From the NCBI GenBank assembly GCA_937902055.1, contig CALGUJ010000260.1:1-10598 (forward strand): 10,598 nt of DNA. The letters run 5' to 3'. The DNA comes from an uncultured Pelolinea sp. Lineage in GTDB: Bacteria; Chloroflexota; Anaerolineae; Anaerolineales; Anaerolineaceae. Below, in pieces: positions 1-6,547 of this stretch. A program made the translations under genes and the position numbers. A model generated the notes under the pieces. That model did no database searches. It was given only the letters and a program-made list of their open reading frames with translations, and had not been told where the DNA came from. Position 1 is the stretch's first letter. The number at the start of each line of letters is the position of its first letter.

Positions 1-1
1 C

Positions 2-217
2 AATCAACGCATTTTTGAATCTCACCGTGATTGGAGCATGGAGCAGGCGCTGGCCTGGTTCGAATCCATCAATACCAGCTTGCGTTCCGCTTTAAAAGAA
101 TTGCCCATTGAACGCTTATATACTGACGCAAACAAACGCGTGCCTTTCAACTGGATCTGGCGGCCGGCTATCGTGCACGCCCGCGAACATCGTCTGGATA
201 TTGAAAATCGTTTTTAG
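2..217 (+). CDS. 3' end of an unidentified gene, possibly DinB/ClbS-like helical-bundle protein
   Basis: This is an open frame from the window edge (frame 2) to a TAG at 215-217, giving the last 71 residues of a protein whose start lies outside the window. The visible part is helical and rich in Trp, Arg and Glu. It ends in a segment reading 'WRPAIVHAREHRLDIENRF'. The spaced His/Glu-His pattern in a final helix recalls DinB-superfamily four-helix bundles (the DinB, ClbS/DfsB and maleylpyruvate isomerase-like fold), which bind a metal or thiol cofactor. That family assignment rests on pattern only and is weak. The gene ends 22 nt before a hairpin terminator at 240-269. It is convergent with the operon that follows. 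Coding status is well supported by the continuous frame and the terminator; function is not. Confidence 0.6.
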   Translation, partial: NQRIFESHRDWSMEQALAWFESINTSLRSALKELPIERLYTDANKRVPFNWIWRPAIVHAREHRLDIENRF

Positions 218-239
218 AGGCGATTAAATCCTGAAAAAG

Positions 240-269
240 AAAATGGTCACCGGGAGGCGACCATTTTTT
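240..269. terminator. Bidirectional intrinsic terminator shared by two convergent genes
   Basis: A perfect 9-bp stem, AAAATGGTC (240-248) with GACCATTTT (259-267), closes a 10-nt loop. On the + strand it runs into six T (264-269). On the - strand it is followed by TTTTCTTTTT. It therefore fits Rho-independent termination in both directions, for the + gene ending at 217 and the - operon ending at 247. For the - strand operon the hairpin lies inside the last codons: its 5' arm is coding and the TGA stop (247-249) sits at the loop/3'-arm junction. Confidence 0.8.
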
Positions 270-465
270 GGATATTACCCTGATCGTCGGCAACAACTTT
301 TATCACAATTGGCAGCGTCATGCCGTTGGAGGTTTGCGTGCTGTATTGATAGCGCAATTCGCTCAGGTTTCGACCGATTTCCAGGATTTTCGGTTCGACG
401 TCCCTTAAATAGGGAAACTGCGCATAGACCTGTTGGTTGATCTTGTCAAGAACTTCTTTATCCAT
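247..465 (-). CDS. Small 72-residue protein of unknown function, coupled to the FtsZ-like gene
   Basis: This gene encodes a 72-residue soluble protein with no signal peptide or membrane segment. The first half looks helical (KEVLDKINQQVYAQFP, then ILEIGRNLSELRYQY). The second half looks like a beta hairpin (TLPIVIKVVADDQGNIQKMVASR, split around the DDQGN turn). I do not recognise the family. The ATG at 465 overlaps the end of the FtsZ-like gene by 8 nt, as ATGGATAA contains that gene's TAA. No convincing Shine-Dalgarno sequence precedes it, so translation probably depends on terminating ribosomes from the FtsZ-like gene. It is the last gene of the - strand operon and ends inside the shared terminator. 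Tight coupling suggests a partner or regulator of the FtsZ-like protein, but that is inference from position. It is real rather than a shadow because of the operon geometry and the correctly placed terminator. Confidence 0.75.
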   Translation of the reverse strand: MDKEVLDKINQQVYAQFPYLRDVEPKILEIGRNLSELRYQYSTQTSNGMTLPIVIKVVADDQGNIQKMVASR

Positions 466-1621
466 TACGATAGGTTTGATTATTTATCTGATTATATCCT
501 CTGCGAATGAAAGCAGGCACTTCCAGATCGTCGATATCTTTCTCGGCTGGATCAAAGGCATGCGCACAGAAATCCATCGGCAGGGCTGCGGGTTCAAGCT
601 CGCACGGCAGCGCAGCGGGATTTTCGACTGGCAAGGGTGTGTATTCAATGGCTGTGGCGCCAATGCCGGTAGCCAGCATGGTAACCAGAATTTGCCCATC
701 CGGGCGTTCCTGTGAATTCAAGGCGGGAAGAATTTCCGTGTCCGGAGACGTACGGCTTTGCAGGTGCCTCATGGCGTCCTGCATTTCAGTAACGCTGATG
801 GCACCGCTGAATTTTACAATCATGCCTTTTGCCTGGTTGATGGGAATATCCTCAAGCAGCGGGTGGGAAAGCGCGTTCTCGATTGCCAGAATTGCGCGGC
901 CATCGCCCTGACCGTAACCCAGAGAAATGAAAGTGCCGCCGCCATTTTTGATCAACCTCAACACGTGCGACAGGTCGATATTCACCAGGCCGGAAGTTCC
1001 CAGCATCTCGGACAATGCCTGTATGCCTTTAATGAGAATATCATCCGAAAGACCAAAAGCAGATTGAAGTGTGGCATCCGCTCCCGCCAGGTTGAGCAGG
1101 CGGTCATTGGGGATAGTGACCAGCGTATCGGTGAAAGGCTGCAAGCGCGCAACCGCTTCGCGCGCGTTTTGCTGGCGCTTGCCCGCTTCAAAAGTGAATG
1201 GTACGGTCACAAAAGACATACTGGGAATGTCCAGCGATTTAGCAATGCGCGCGGCGATCTGGATGGCGCCGGAACCGGTGCCGCCGCCCATGCCGGCGGT
1301 CAGAAATAGCAGGTCGCAGCCGCGCATGGCAGCGATCAATTCCCGATAGCTCTGCTCGGCTGCGGCTTGCCCGATCTGTGGATCGCCGCCCGAGCCTAAT
1401 CCGCGGGTCAGATTGGCGCCCAGCAGGATCTTGTTCGCAGCCGGATTGGCATGCAAGCATTGCCGGTCGGTGTTGGCCGCGATCAATTCCACACCGGATA
1501 ATTGCAGCGCGTGCAGGCGGCTGATGGTATTGCAGCCGGCGCCGCCCAAACCGATCACTTTAATGCGCGCAGTGGATTTAGGATCTTGATTGGCAATTGC
1601 GTTTTCGTTGATATTCCACAT
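458..1621 (-). CDS. ftsZ: FtsZ/tubulin-family GTPase with a substituted T7 catalytic loop (probable divergent paralog)
   Basis: This 387-residue protein belongs to the FtsZ family, the GTP-dependent filament-forming tubulin homologues that build the division ring. Visible landmarks are GLGGAGCN (24-31, T1 loop), NTD near 50-52, the tubulin signature AGMGGGTGSG (109-118, T4), PFTFEAGKR (141-149), TIPNDRLL (169-176), a guanine-contacting 'FGLSDD' segment, and 'LSHPLLEDI' in the C-terminal domain. The end carries a C-terminal conserved peptide, LEVPAFIRR (366-374), the FtsA/SepF-binding type of tail. It is followed by an unusual 13-residue extension. The T7 loop reads N214-I-D216-L-S-H219. The second acidic catalytic residue (Asp212 in E. 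coli FtsZ) is therefore His, while the first (Asp209) is kept. Length is normal for FtsZ (about 350-400). The start at 1621 has GAGG six nt upstream, overlapping the TAA of the preceding TIM-barrel gene only 3 nt away. Family certain; role as main or accessory FtsZ uncertain. Confidence 0.93.
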   Translation of the reverse strand: MWNINENAIANQDPKSTARIKVIGLGGAGCNTISRLHALQLSGVELIAANTDRQCLHANPAANKILLGANLTRGLGSGGDPQIGQAAAEQSYRELIAAMRGCDLLFLTAGMGGGTGSGAIQIAARIAKSLDIPSMSFVTVPFTFEAGKRQQNAREAVARLQPFTDTLVTIPNDRLLNLAGADATLQSAFGLSDDILIKGIQALSEMLGTSGLVNIDLSHVLRLIKNGGGTFISLGYGQGDGRAILAIENALSHPLLEDIPINQAKGMIVKFSGAISVTEMQDAMRHLQSRTSPDTEILPALNSQERPDGQILVTMLATGIGATAIEYTPLPVENPAALPCELEPAALPMDFCAHAFDPAEKDIDDLEVPAFIRRGYNQINNQTYRNG

Positions 1622-1624
1622 GGA

Positions 1625-2959
1625 TTACCTCGCGGTTTCAGGGATAACGGCAGATAGATTTTCAGGATCAAGTATGCGTACCTGGCTGCCGGTCGATTTC
1701 AACCTGTCAATTTCGCTCGATGAAATATTGTTTTCATAAGCGATCCACAATACGTTGGCCGCCTGTTCGGCTTCATCCGCAGAAAAGCCAACCAACGGTT
1801 TGTTGCGGGATATGAATGGGTGTAATTTCTGCAGAATTTCCCGGATGCGCGGACGTAGACTGTCCGAGATCAGGATGTAAGTATCGAATTTAAAATCCGG
1901 GTTGCTTAGCTGCGAGAGTGGCGTAGATTTTTGCGAAATATGTCCTTCCGAAATATTCTTAAGCACTTCGCTTGCAACAGCCGCAGGAGTACCATCGGGG
2001 TTAAACCAGGCGTTGATCGAAGATGCCGATGGGCCACTGAGCAGGAAAAAATTGCACGCCAAAACTTCAGGCCCAATCGCGCTGATCAGCTTCTCCGGAT
2101 TATCCGGATCATACACATTTTCATCTTTGAGCAAGCGATACACAGCGAGTTGTTTGGAAAACCCCGAACTCAGGTCGGTGCTGACGTGGCTGAGTGGATC
2201 GTCGCGCAGACCAGCCTGGAGCGTCAGCATGGGCAGCTTTTTCCCCAGTACTTTTTGGGAGATTTGCGCATACCATTCGTACGTTCGAAATCCGCGTTGA
2301 TCCTGGCTGCCCTGCGGAATCTTGTAAGCCTTAACCTGCTGCCAGGCTTTCGGCCCGCCGGCGCCCCAATTCAAGGATCGTCCGAAATCCCAGGCATAGG
2401 CGGAGAGAACCATATTATTGAGGATAAAGGCATCGGAAGTTTCCGAAAGCGTTTTAAGCGCAGCTTCCAAAAAAGCCAAATCCCAATAGTCCCCGCCCGG
2501 CAGAAGCGGCGCGAACACCGGTTTAATCCCGCAATCCAGGGCGATTTCGGCGAATTGGCGGAAGCGTTTGGCATATGCGCAAGCCAGGTCAGCCTGTTTC
2601 CAAAACGCGGTCCCCCAGGCGCTTTGGCTGTTTGGCTGTTGGTCAAGGATGGCATAATCCAGCCCCCACTTGCCGTAGGAACGCAGGAGGATTTCCAGGT
2701 CGGTCCAGGCAGGTTCCTGCGAGAGCGGATAATCGAGATTAACGATGGTTTTGATTTTCGCTTGCGCCAACGCCCCAACGAATTCTTCGGGAATGGCGCA
2801 GTCGCGAGGGGAATTCAAGACCAGCCAACGCGCATCCAGTTCTTTCAAACGCGGCAGCCAGATTTCGAGGTCTTTTTCAGCATAGTGAAGACCATCGGGA
2901 AAGTAATGAAACCCGATACGATTTGAAAGGTTGTAGGTCTTCGCTCGTAAATGATCCAT
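1625..2959 (-). CDS. TIM-barrel glycoside-hydrolase-like protein, catalytic glutamates apparently replaced
   Basis: This is a 444-residue protein with no signal peptide or transmembrane segment, so probably cytoplasmic. Residues ~10-335 look like a (beta/alpha)8 barrel of the clan-A glycosidase type. Strands RWLVLNS (44-50), KTIVNLDYP (70-78), DYAILDQQPN (101-110), KPVFAPLLPGGDYWD (146-160), DAFILNNM (176-183) and PMLTLQAG (243-250) recur at barrel spacing. The segments around 106-110 and 248 sit where active members carry NEP (acid/base) and E-G/E-A-G (nucleophile). Here they read DQQPN and LQAG, so both expected Glu are Gln (Q108, Q248). Residues ~355-444 form a small alpha/beta domain of unknown role. 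The gene is first in the operon and its stop is 3 nt before the FtsZ-like start. No Shine-Dalgarno precedes the ATG at 2959; the upstream stretch is TATTTAAAAA. Fold call is moderate, exact family unknown, and loss of activity is inferred from the two positions. Confidence 0.7.
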   Translation of the reverse strand: MDHLRAKTYNLSNRIGFHYFPDGLHYAEKDLEIWLPRLKELDARWLVLNSPRDCAIPEEFVGALAQAKIKTIVNLDYPLSQEPAWTDLEILLRSYGKWGLDYAILDQQPNSQSAWGTAFWKQADLACAYAKRFRQFAEIALDCGIKPVFAPLLPGGDYWDLAFLEAALKTLSETSDAFILNNMVLSAYAWDFGRSLNWGAGGPKAWQQVKAYKIPQGSQDQRGFRTYEWYAQISQKVLGKKLPMLTLQAGLRDDPLSHVSTDLSSGFSKQLAVYRLLKDENVYDPDNPEKLISAIGPEVLACNFFLLSGPSASSINAWFNPDGTPAAVASEVLKNISEGHISQKSTPLSQLSNPDFKFDTYILISDSLRPRIREILQKLHPFISRNKPLVGFSADEAEQAANVLWIAYENNISSSEIDRLKSTGSQVRILDPENLSAVIPETAR

Positions 2960-3000
2960 TTTTTAAATACACACAATCAGTAAGGGGGATGTTACAAGAA

Positions 3001-3046
3001 GCGTGCCAGGAACGGAGCGGCATTTCTGCTATAATCGCTGGCATGC
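3001..3046. repeat. Inverted repeat spanning the SDR promoter
   Basis: GCGTGCCAG (3001-3009) and CTGGCATGC (3038-3046) are complementary over nine positions with a single G-T wobble. They are separated by 28 nt. The arms bracket the -10 box at 3030-3035 and the right arm includes the ATG of the SDR gene. The geometry is compatible with a repressor operator covering the promoter, or with chance. No regulator gene is adjacent. Confidence 0.3.
3030..3035 (+). promoter_or_regulatory. Consensus -10 box giving a probably leaderless mRNA
   Basis: A perfect TATAAT lies only 7 nt before the ATG at 3043, so transcription would start at or next to the start codon. No Shine-Dalgarno is at a usable distance; the nearest purine run, GGAG at 3014-3017, lies 25 nt upstream of the start codon and outside the predicted mRNA. 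No good -35 hexamer is seen at 16-18 bp spacing. Confidence 0.55.
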
Positions 3047-3936
3047 TGCTCATTACCGGCGGGACAGGTTTTATCGGTTCGCGTTTCACCCAAAAGCTGA
3101 TCCAATCCGATCATGCCGTGCGGGTTTTGCTGCGGCCGCAAAAGACCAATCCCCGCCTTCCGCGCAATGTATCCATGGAGATCGCTGTCAGCAGCCTGCA
3201 GGATCCGCGCAGCTTGCGGGCGGCATTGAAAAACGTGAAAACGGTTTTTCATTTCGCCACTGCCGAACACCATTTTCCGATCGCGGATTATGAAAGCGTG
3301 GATATCCAGGGCACCCGGAATCTTATCGAAGCTGCCAGGGATGCCGGGGTGGAGCGGATGTTATATCTCAGCCGCGTCGGCGCTGAAAAGAAATCCTTTT
3401 ACCCCGTGCTTAAAGCCAAGGCGATGGCGGAGGAAATCATTCGCCAAAGCGGCATTTCACATACCATCATCAGGCTGACGGATGTTTTCGGAAATAACGA
3501 CCATTTCACTGCCCCGATTGCGACGGCAGTAAGGCACAGCCCGTTGATCCTGACGATCCCCGGGGACGGAAAAATGAATTTGCAGCCTTTGTGGATCGAA
3601 GATTTGCTTACATGCCTGATGTTGGTTTATGAAGAGCGTATTTTTGAAAACCGCACTTACGAATTGGGCGGCGGGGAATACTTTAGTTTTATGGCCATGC
3701 TGAAGCTGATCGTTAAACACATGAAAAAAAATCGCATCATCCTACCGGTATCGCCGGCTTATCTGCGATTGTATAACTTGTGGTTTAAGCAACAGCAAGA
3801 TAGGTTCCCCTTATCCACGTTATGGCTCGACCTGCTGGCAGTGGACCGCACCTGCCCGTTGAATGCCCTGCCGCGTACATTTGGCTTGCTGCCCGCACGG
3901 TTTACCCACCACCTGGATTATCTGGAAAATCGATGA
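3043..3936 (+). CDS. Atypical short-chain dehydrogenase/epimerase, NDUFA9-like (SDR_a5 type)
   Basis: This is a 297-residue NAD(P)-binding protein of the extended/atypical SDR family. It opens directly with the dinucleotide-binding motif MLLITGGTGFIG (1-12). It continues with HFATAEHH (70-77), 'GTRNLIEAA' (90-98) and a YLSRVGA strand, then Y120-P-V-L-K124 as the YxxxK catalytic pair. 'RLTDVFGNNDHF' and 'PLWIEDL' follow. These and the C-terminal 'FGLLPARFTHHLDYL' match the NDUFA9-like/NmrA-related group, often linked to quinone or isoprenoid chemistry or to complex I. The substrate cannot be read from the sequence. The frame extends upstream to 2923, but the fold begins at 3043, where TATAAT is 7 nt away, so 3043 is preferred. 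Its TGA (3934-3936) lies 1 nt from the stop of the convergent GH13 gene. No terminator fits between them. It is divergent from the TIM-barrel operon. Confidence 0.85.
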   Translation: MLLITGGTGFIGSRFTQKLIQSDHAVRVLLRPQKTNPRLPRNVSMEIAVSSLQDPRSLRAALKNVKTVFHFATAEHHFPIADYESVDIQGTRNLIEAARDAGVERMLYLSRVGAEKKSFYPVLKAKAMAEEIIRQSGISHTIIRLTDVFGNNDHFTAPIATAVRHSPLILTIPGDGKMNLQPLWIEDLLTCLMLVYEERIFENRTYELGGGEYFSFMAMLKLIVKHMKKNRIILPVSPAYLRLYNLWFKQQQDRFPLSTLWLDLLAVDRTCPLNALPRTFGLLPARFTHHLDYLENR

Positions 3937-3937
3937 T

Positions 3938-5644
3938 TCATACCGGCAATATCCGGTAGACCTTGCTTTCATATGGACCCAGTTCCAGTTGCAGCCCGGA
4001 AGCGATATCCATTACCCGCGGTTCTTCAACCTCATCCAACTCTCCGCTGACTTCCAGCAATGCCGCTTGCCCGTTTTCGGCCAAGCCCAGGTTTTTCCAA
4101 AGAAAGGAGCGGTGTGGCTGCGAGTTCGCCGCAACCAATTTTTGCGGAACGCTTTCGTGAATCGATCCCACGGCAGAATTTGCGCTGTTATTGAACAACA
4201 CCAGGAAAGATCCCTCCCGGCCGGCATTGGAGAATGCATATACATCTTCATTCACTGTGTGGTCTGGTTGCATGAAATCATATAGACGGAAATGCTCCGC
4301 AGATGAAAAACTGGTCCGTTTTTGCAGCAAAGGCCGGATCCAACGATCATGATCACTCACAATGACCGGATCGGGTTCTTCCGGGAGGCTGGGTTGGGCG
4401 ACATCCATGCCATAACGCTCGCGATATCCTTCCCATTGGCCGTGGCCGAACAGCGGCAACCCGGGCAGGCAGGCCAGCATGCGCCCGGCTCCGCAGTATT
4501 TGGCGGAACTGCCGAATTGTACGATAGCCGGCAGCTCGTCCGGTGTGGTGAGAAAATTCACGAAACGTTCGAGCATGGCGGGATCTTTTAATAAAATGGA
4601 TTTTAGATAACCGCGGTATTCACGATTGTTTTCATCCAGCAGGTGATGCATGAAACTGCTGTTATACACGCGATGCATGCCGATGCGATTGATAAAAAAT
4701 TGCTCCGTCAACCAAAAAGCCTCAGCGATCAATAAGGTGCGCGGTGCTTTTACAGCCAACTCCCGAATCACTTCCGCCCAAAATTCATGCGGCATCAGGC
4801 GGTCGAATTCAGCGTCTGAAAGAGAGAAAGCGTTGCGTGTGGGAATGAAATGATCCGCGCCGGCTGCGGGGAACCACAATCGTTTGAAATGTTCACGAGT
4901 CAAGGTCATGGCCGCGTCCAAACGGATGATGGGAAACTGCTGCGCAACCCTGACAATCTCCTCCAATACCGCATGGCGGGTTTCCGGGTTCAGGTAATTC
5001 AGTTGGGCTGTGTCGTTCCAGGGCATGCTGGTGCCGTCATTGCCGTGGTAAACGTACCGGGTTTGATGATCCTGATGCAGTACCAGTTTAAACACTTCAG
5101 CGGCCGCGCTCTGATCGTAATATCCTTTTTCAAGATAGATCTCGCCGGCCGGGTTCTCTGACAGGTTGGGAGTATTGAAAGAAAAATCCCGGTTAGGATT
5201 GACTTCAGTGTAGAGATAGCGGTCGGGATGGTCAAACATCCAGGAATTATCCATGCCCGAATGATTGGGCACCATATCGCAGGTCAACAAAATACCTTTC
5301 GCTGCCAACCTGTGCTGCAATTTTTCCAGCGCTTCTTCCCCGCCCAAGTCATCCGCCGGAATATAATGCAGGATCGAATAAGCCGAAGCGAGGGCGTCCG
5401 TTTTGCCGTAGAGCTGCTTGATCTTGCGTGAAGCGGGGCTGCGCTGCCAGATACCCACCAGCCACAAACCGGTTATCCCACGGGCCGCTATTTCCGCGAT
5501 TTCCTCTTCGGGAATCTGATCTAAAAATGAGATACGGGTTTGATACTTGCGGCTGAGCTGATCCAGCCAGATGTAGGTGTTCTTTACCAGCAGGACCAGA
5601 TCGCGCGCCCAGGCAGAATCAAGTTCCAAATTTTGTCTATTCAT
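3938..5644 (-). CDS. GH13 alpha-amylase-family glycoside hydrolase or transglucosidase
   Basis: This 568-residue enzyme carries the GH13 catalytic barrel acting on alpha-glucosidic bonds. Conserved regions in order are region I DMVPNHSG (123-130), region II IIRLDAAMT (239-247) with nucleophile D243, region III LLIAEAFW (304-311) with acid/base E308, and region IV FLTTPDE (364-370) with D369. Region IV lacks the usual His before Asp (P368 instead). The following LPGLPLFGHGQWEGYRERYGMD block is split across 394-414 and is typical of a GH13 group with 'PDE'-type region IV. The C-terminal ~100 residues form the usual beta-sandwich domain C, ending 'LGPYESKVYRILPV'. There is no signal peptide, so it probably acts on cytoplasmic oligosaccharides, glycogen or an intracellular glycoside; specificity is unknown. 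The ATG at 5644 has no Shine-Dalgarno but TATAAT lies 12 nt upstream. It is the last gene after the thiolase and AlkZ-related genes, with a 33-nt gap. Confidence 0.9.
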   Translation of the reverse strand: MNRQNLELDSAWARDLVLLVKNTYIWLDQLSRKYQTRISFLDQIPEEEIAEIAARGITGLWLVGIWQRSPASRKIKQLYGKTDALASAYSILHYIPADDLGGEEALEKLQHRLAAKGILLTCDMVPNHSGMDNSWMFDHPDRYLYTEVNPNRDFSFNTPNLSENPAGEIYLEKGYYDQSAAAEVFKLVLHQDHQTRYVYHGNDGTSMPWNDTAQLNYLNPETRHAVLEEIVRVAQQFPIIRLDAAMTLTREHFKRLWFPAAGADHFIPTRNAFSLSDAEFDRLMPHEFWAEVIRELAVKAPRTLLIAEAFWLTEQFFINRIGMHRVYNSSFMHHLLDENNREYRGYLKSILLKDPAMLERFVNFLTTPDELPAIVQFGSSAKYCGAGRMLACLPGLPLFGHGQWEGYRERYGMDVAQPSLPEEPDPVIVSDHDRWIRPLLQKRTSFSSAEHFRLYDFMQPDHTVNEDVYAFSNAGREGSFLVLFNNSANSAVGSIHESVPQKLVAANSQPHRSFLWKNLGLAENGQAALLEVSGELDEVEEPRVMDIASGLQLELGPYESKVYRILPV

Positions 5645-5656
5645 TTATTCAATGTA

Positions 5657-5662
5657 ATTATA
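5657..5662 (-). promoter_or_regulatory. Possible internal -10 box for the GH13 gene
   Basis: On the - strand a perfect TATAAT ends 12 nt before the GH13 ATG at 5644. It would give a leader of about 5 nt. It lies in the 33-nt gap after the AlkZ-related gene. No Shine-Dalgarno is present, which fits a near-leaderless transcript. The -35 region is poor, so it may only supplement read-through from the thiolase promoter. Confidence 0.4.
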
Positions 5663-5677
5663 AGGGAATGAAGGACG

Positions 5678-6547
5678 CTAAGCGAACAGCTTGCGGTGGC
5701 AAAAGGAATAATCGTTCAAACCTTCCAGAGTGACTCGATCCAGGAGGGTTCCAGCGCCTGTCATTTTTTCCAAAGCTTTTTGAAGATCTTCCCTGGGCCA
5801 TCGCAGGATTTTACAGGTTTCGCTGAAACGGGCAGCCCCCACAGATAAAAAGTATGCATCCAGGATGCGGCTCATGGCTTCGGATTTTTTGATCGCGTGC
5901 GATTGACCGATCAGTTCAGGGAATGAGCGGTGCACGACATCGTAAACAAACGCATAATGCCAGGCGCCCGCTTCGGCGATACCCACCGGCAGGACGCGGA
6001 AATCGCGCTGCAAGTTGTCCAGCGCCCGGTTGAAGCGCGTTGAATTTTCAGAGGAGGATAAATGGGCTTCTTTGCGCAGCGCAAGCGTATTCAAAGGGCC
6101 CTTGTCAAGCAAGGTTTCGTAGACAACTTTTTCTTCCTGGGTCAGATTGCCTTGCTCGTACTCGAGCAGGTAATCTTCCTCCGGTGTGCCGTAATTTGGC
6201 GAGAGGGCATAGAAACAAGGGAGCAGTTCGATGGAAATTAACGTGTTGCGCCGGCACAGAATGCGGGCATAAAACCAGCGTTTCTTCCCCAACATGCTGT
6301 CTTTCCACGACCAGGTGATCTGGGCGGGGTCGTCGTGATCATTGGGCACCGGCCGGTTACCGGCCACCGCGCACCACATACTGGGTAGTTCATAGCCCTT
6401 GTTCGGCCAGAAGAAGAGAAAACCACGTTCGTTGGTGAAATCGATAGCTTGCTCCAGCGTCCTTACGCGTAATTTTGGCGAATAACGGAATGTGCGGTCG
6501 CGGTACGCTTCCAGGCGTTTACGGGTCAGAATACGTTCAGTTGACAT
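5678..6547 (-). CDS. AlkZ-related winged-helix protein (YcaQ/HTH_42-like)
   Basis: This 289-residue soluble protein resembles the AlkZ/YcaQ superfamily, tandem winged-helix proteins that include DNA glycosylases unhooking interstrand crosslinks and bulky alkyl lesions. Supporting segments are the N-terminal 'RTLEQAIDFTNERGFLFFWP' (29-48), then 'VPNDHDDPAQITWSWKD' and 'LLPCFYALSPNYG'. A winged-helix stretch 'KGPLNTLALRKEA' follows, then 'VLPVGIAEAGAWHYAFVYD' and a C-terminal helical domain. This arrangement fits the shorter 'AlkZ-related' branch rather than classical AlkZ. The catalytic QxD motif of AlkZ is not evident, so glycosylase activity cannot be assumed. The ATG at 6547 overlaps the thiolase stop by 11 nt (ATGTCAACTGA). 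No clear Shine-Dalgarno is seen, pointing to translational coupling. The pairing of a repair-like protein with thiolase and GH13 genes is unexplained. Confidence 0.65.
   Translation of the reverse strand: MSTERILTRKRLEAYRDRTFRYSPKLRVRTLEQAIDFTNERGFLFFWPNKGYELPSMWCAVAGNRPVPNDHDDPAQITWSWKDSMLGKKRWFYARILCRRNTLISIELLPCFYALSPNYGTPEEDYLLEYEQGNLTQEEKVVYETLLDKGPLNTLALRKEAHLSSSENSTRFNRALDNLQRDFRVLPVGIAEAGAWHYAFVYDVVHRSFPELIGQSHAIKKSEAMSRILDAYFLSVGAARFSETCKILRWPREDLQKALEKMTGAGTLLDRVTLEGLNDYSFCHRKLFA

Noticed and set aside
758-1309. 183-codon + strand frame opposite the FtsZ-like gene
   Set aside because: The complementary strand encodes clear FtsZ motifs; this frame is a shadow without family features.
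1931-2926. 331-codon open frame on the + strand, antisense to the TIM-barrel gene
   Set aside because: It lies wholly opposite a better-supported gene in a tight operon. Its translation shows no recognisable fold, and no ribosome site or promoter precedes it.
2923-3042. 40-residue N-terminal extension of the SDR
   Set aside because: The family begins with the MLLITGGTGFIG motif at 3043. The extension would overlap the divergent TIM-barrel start and include the -10 box.
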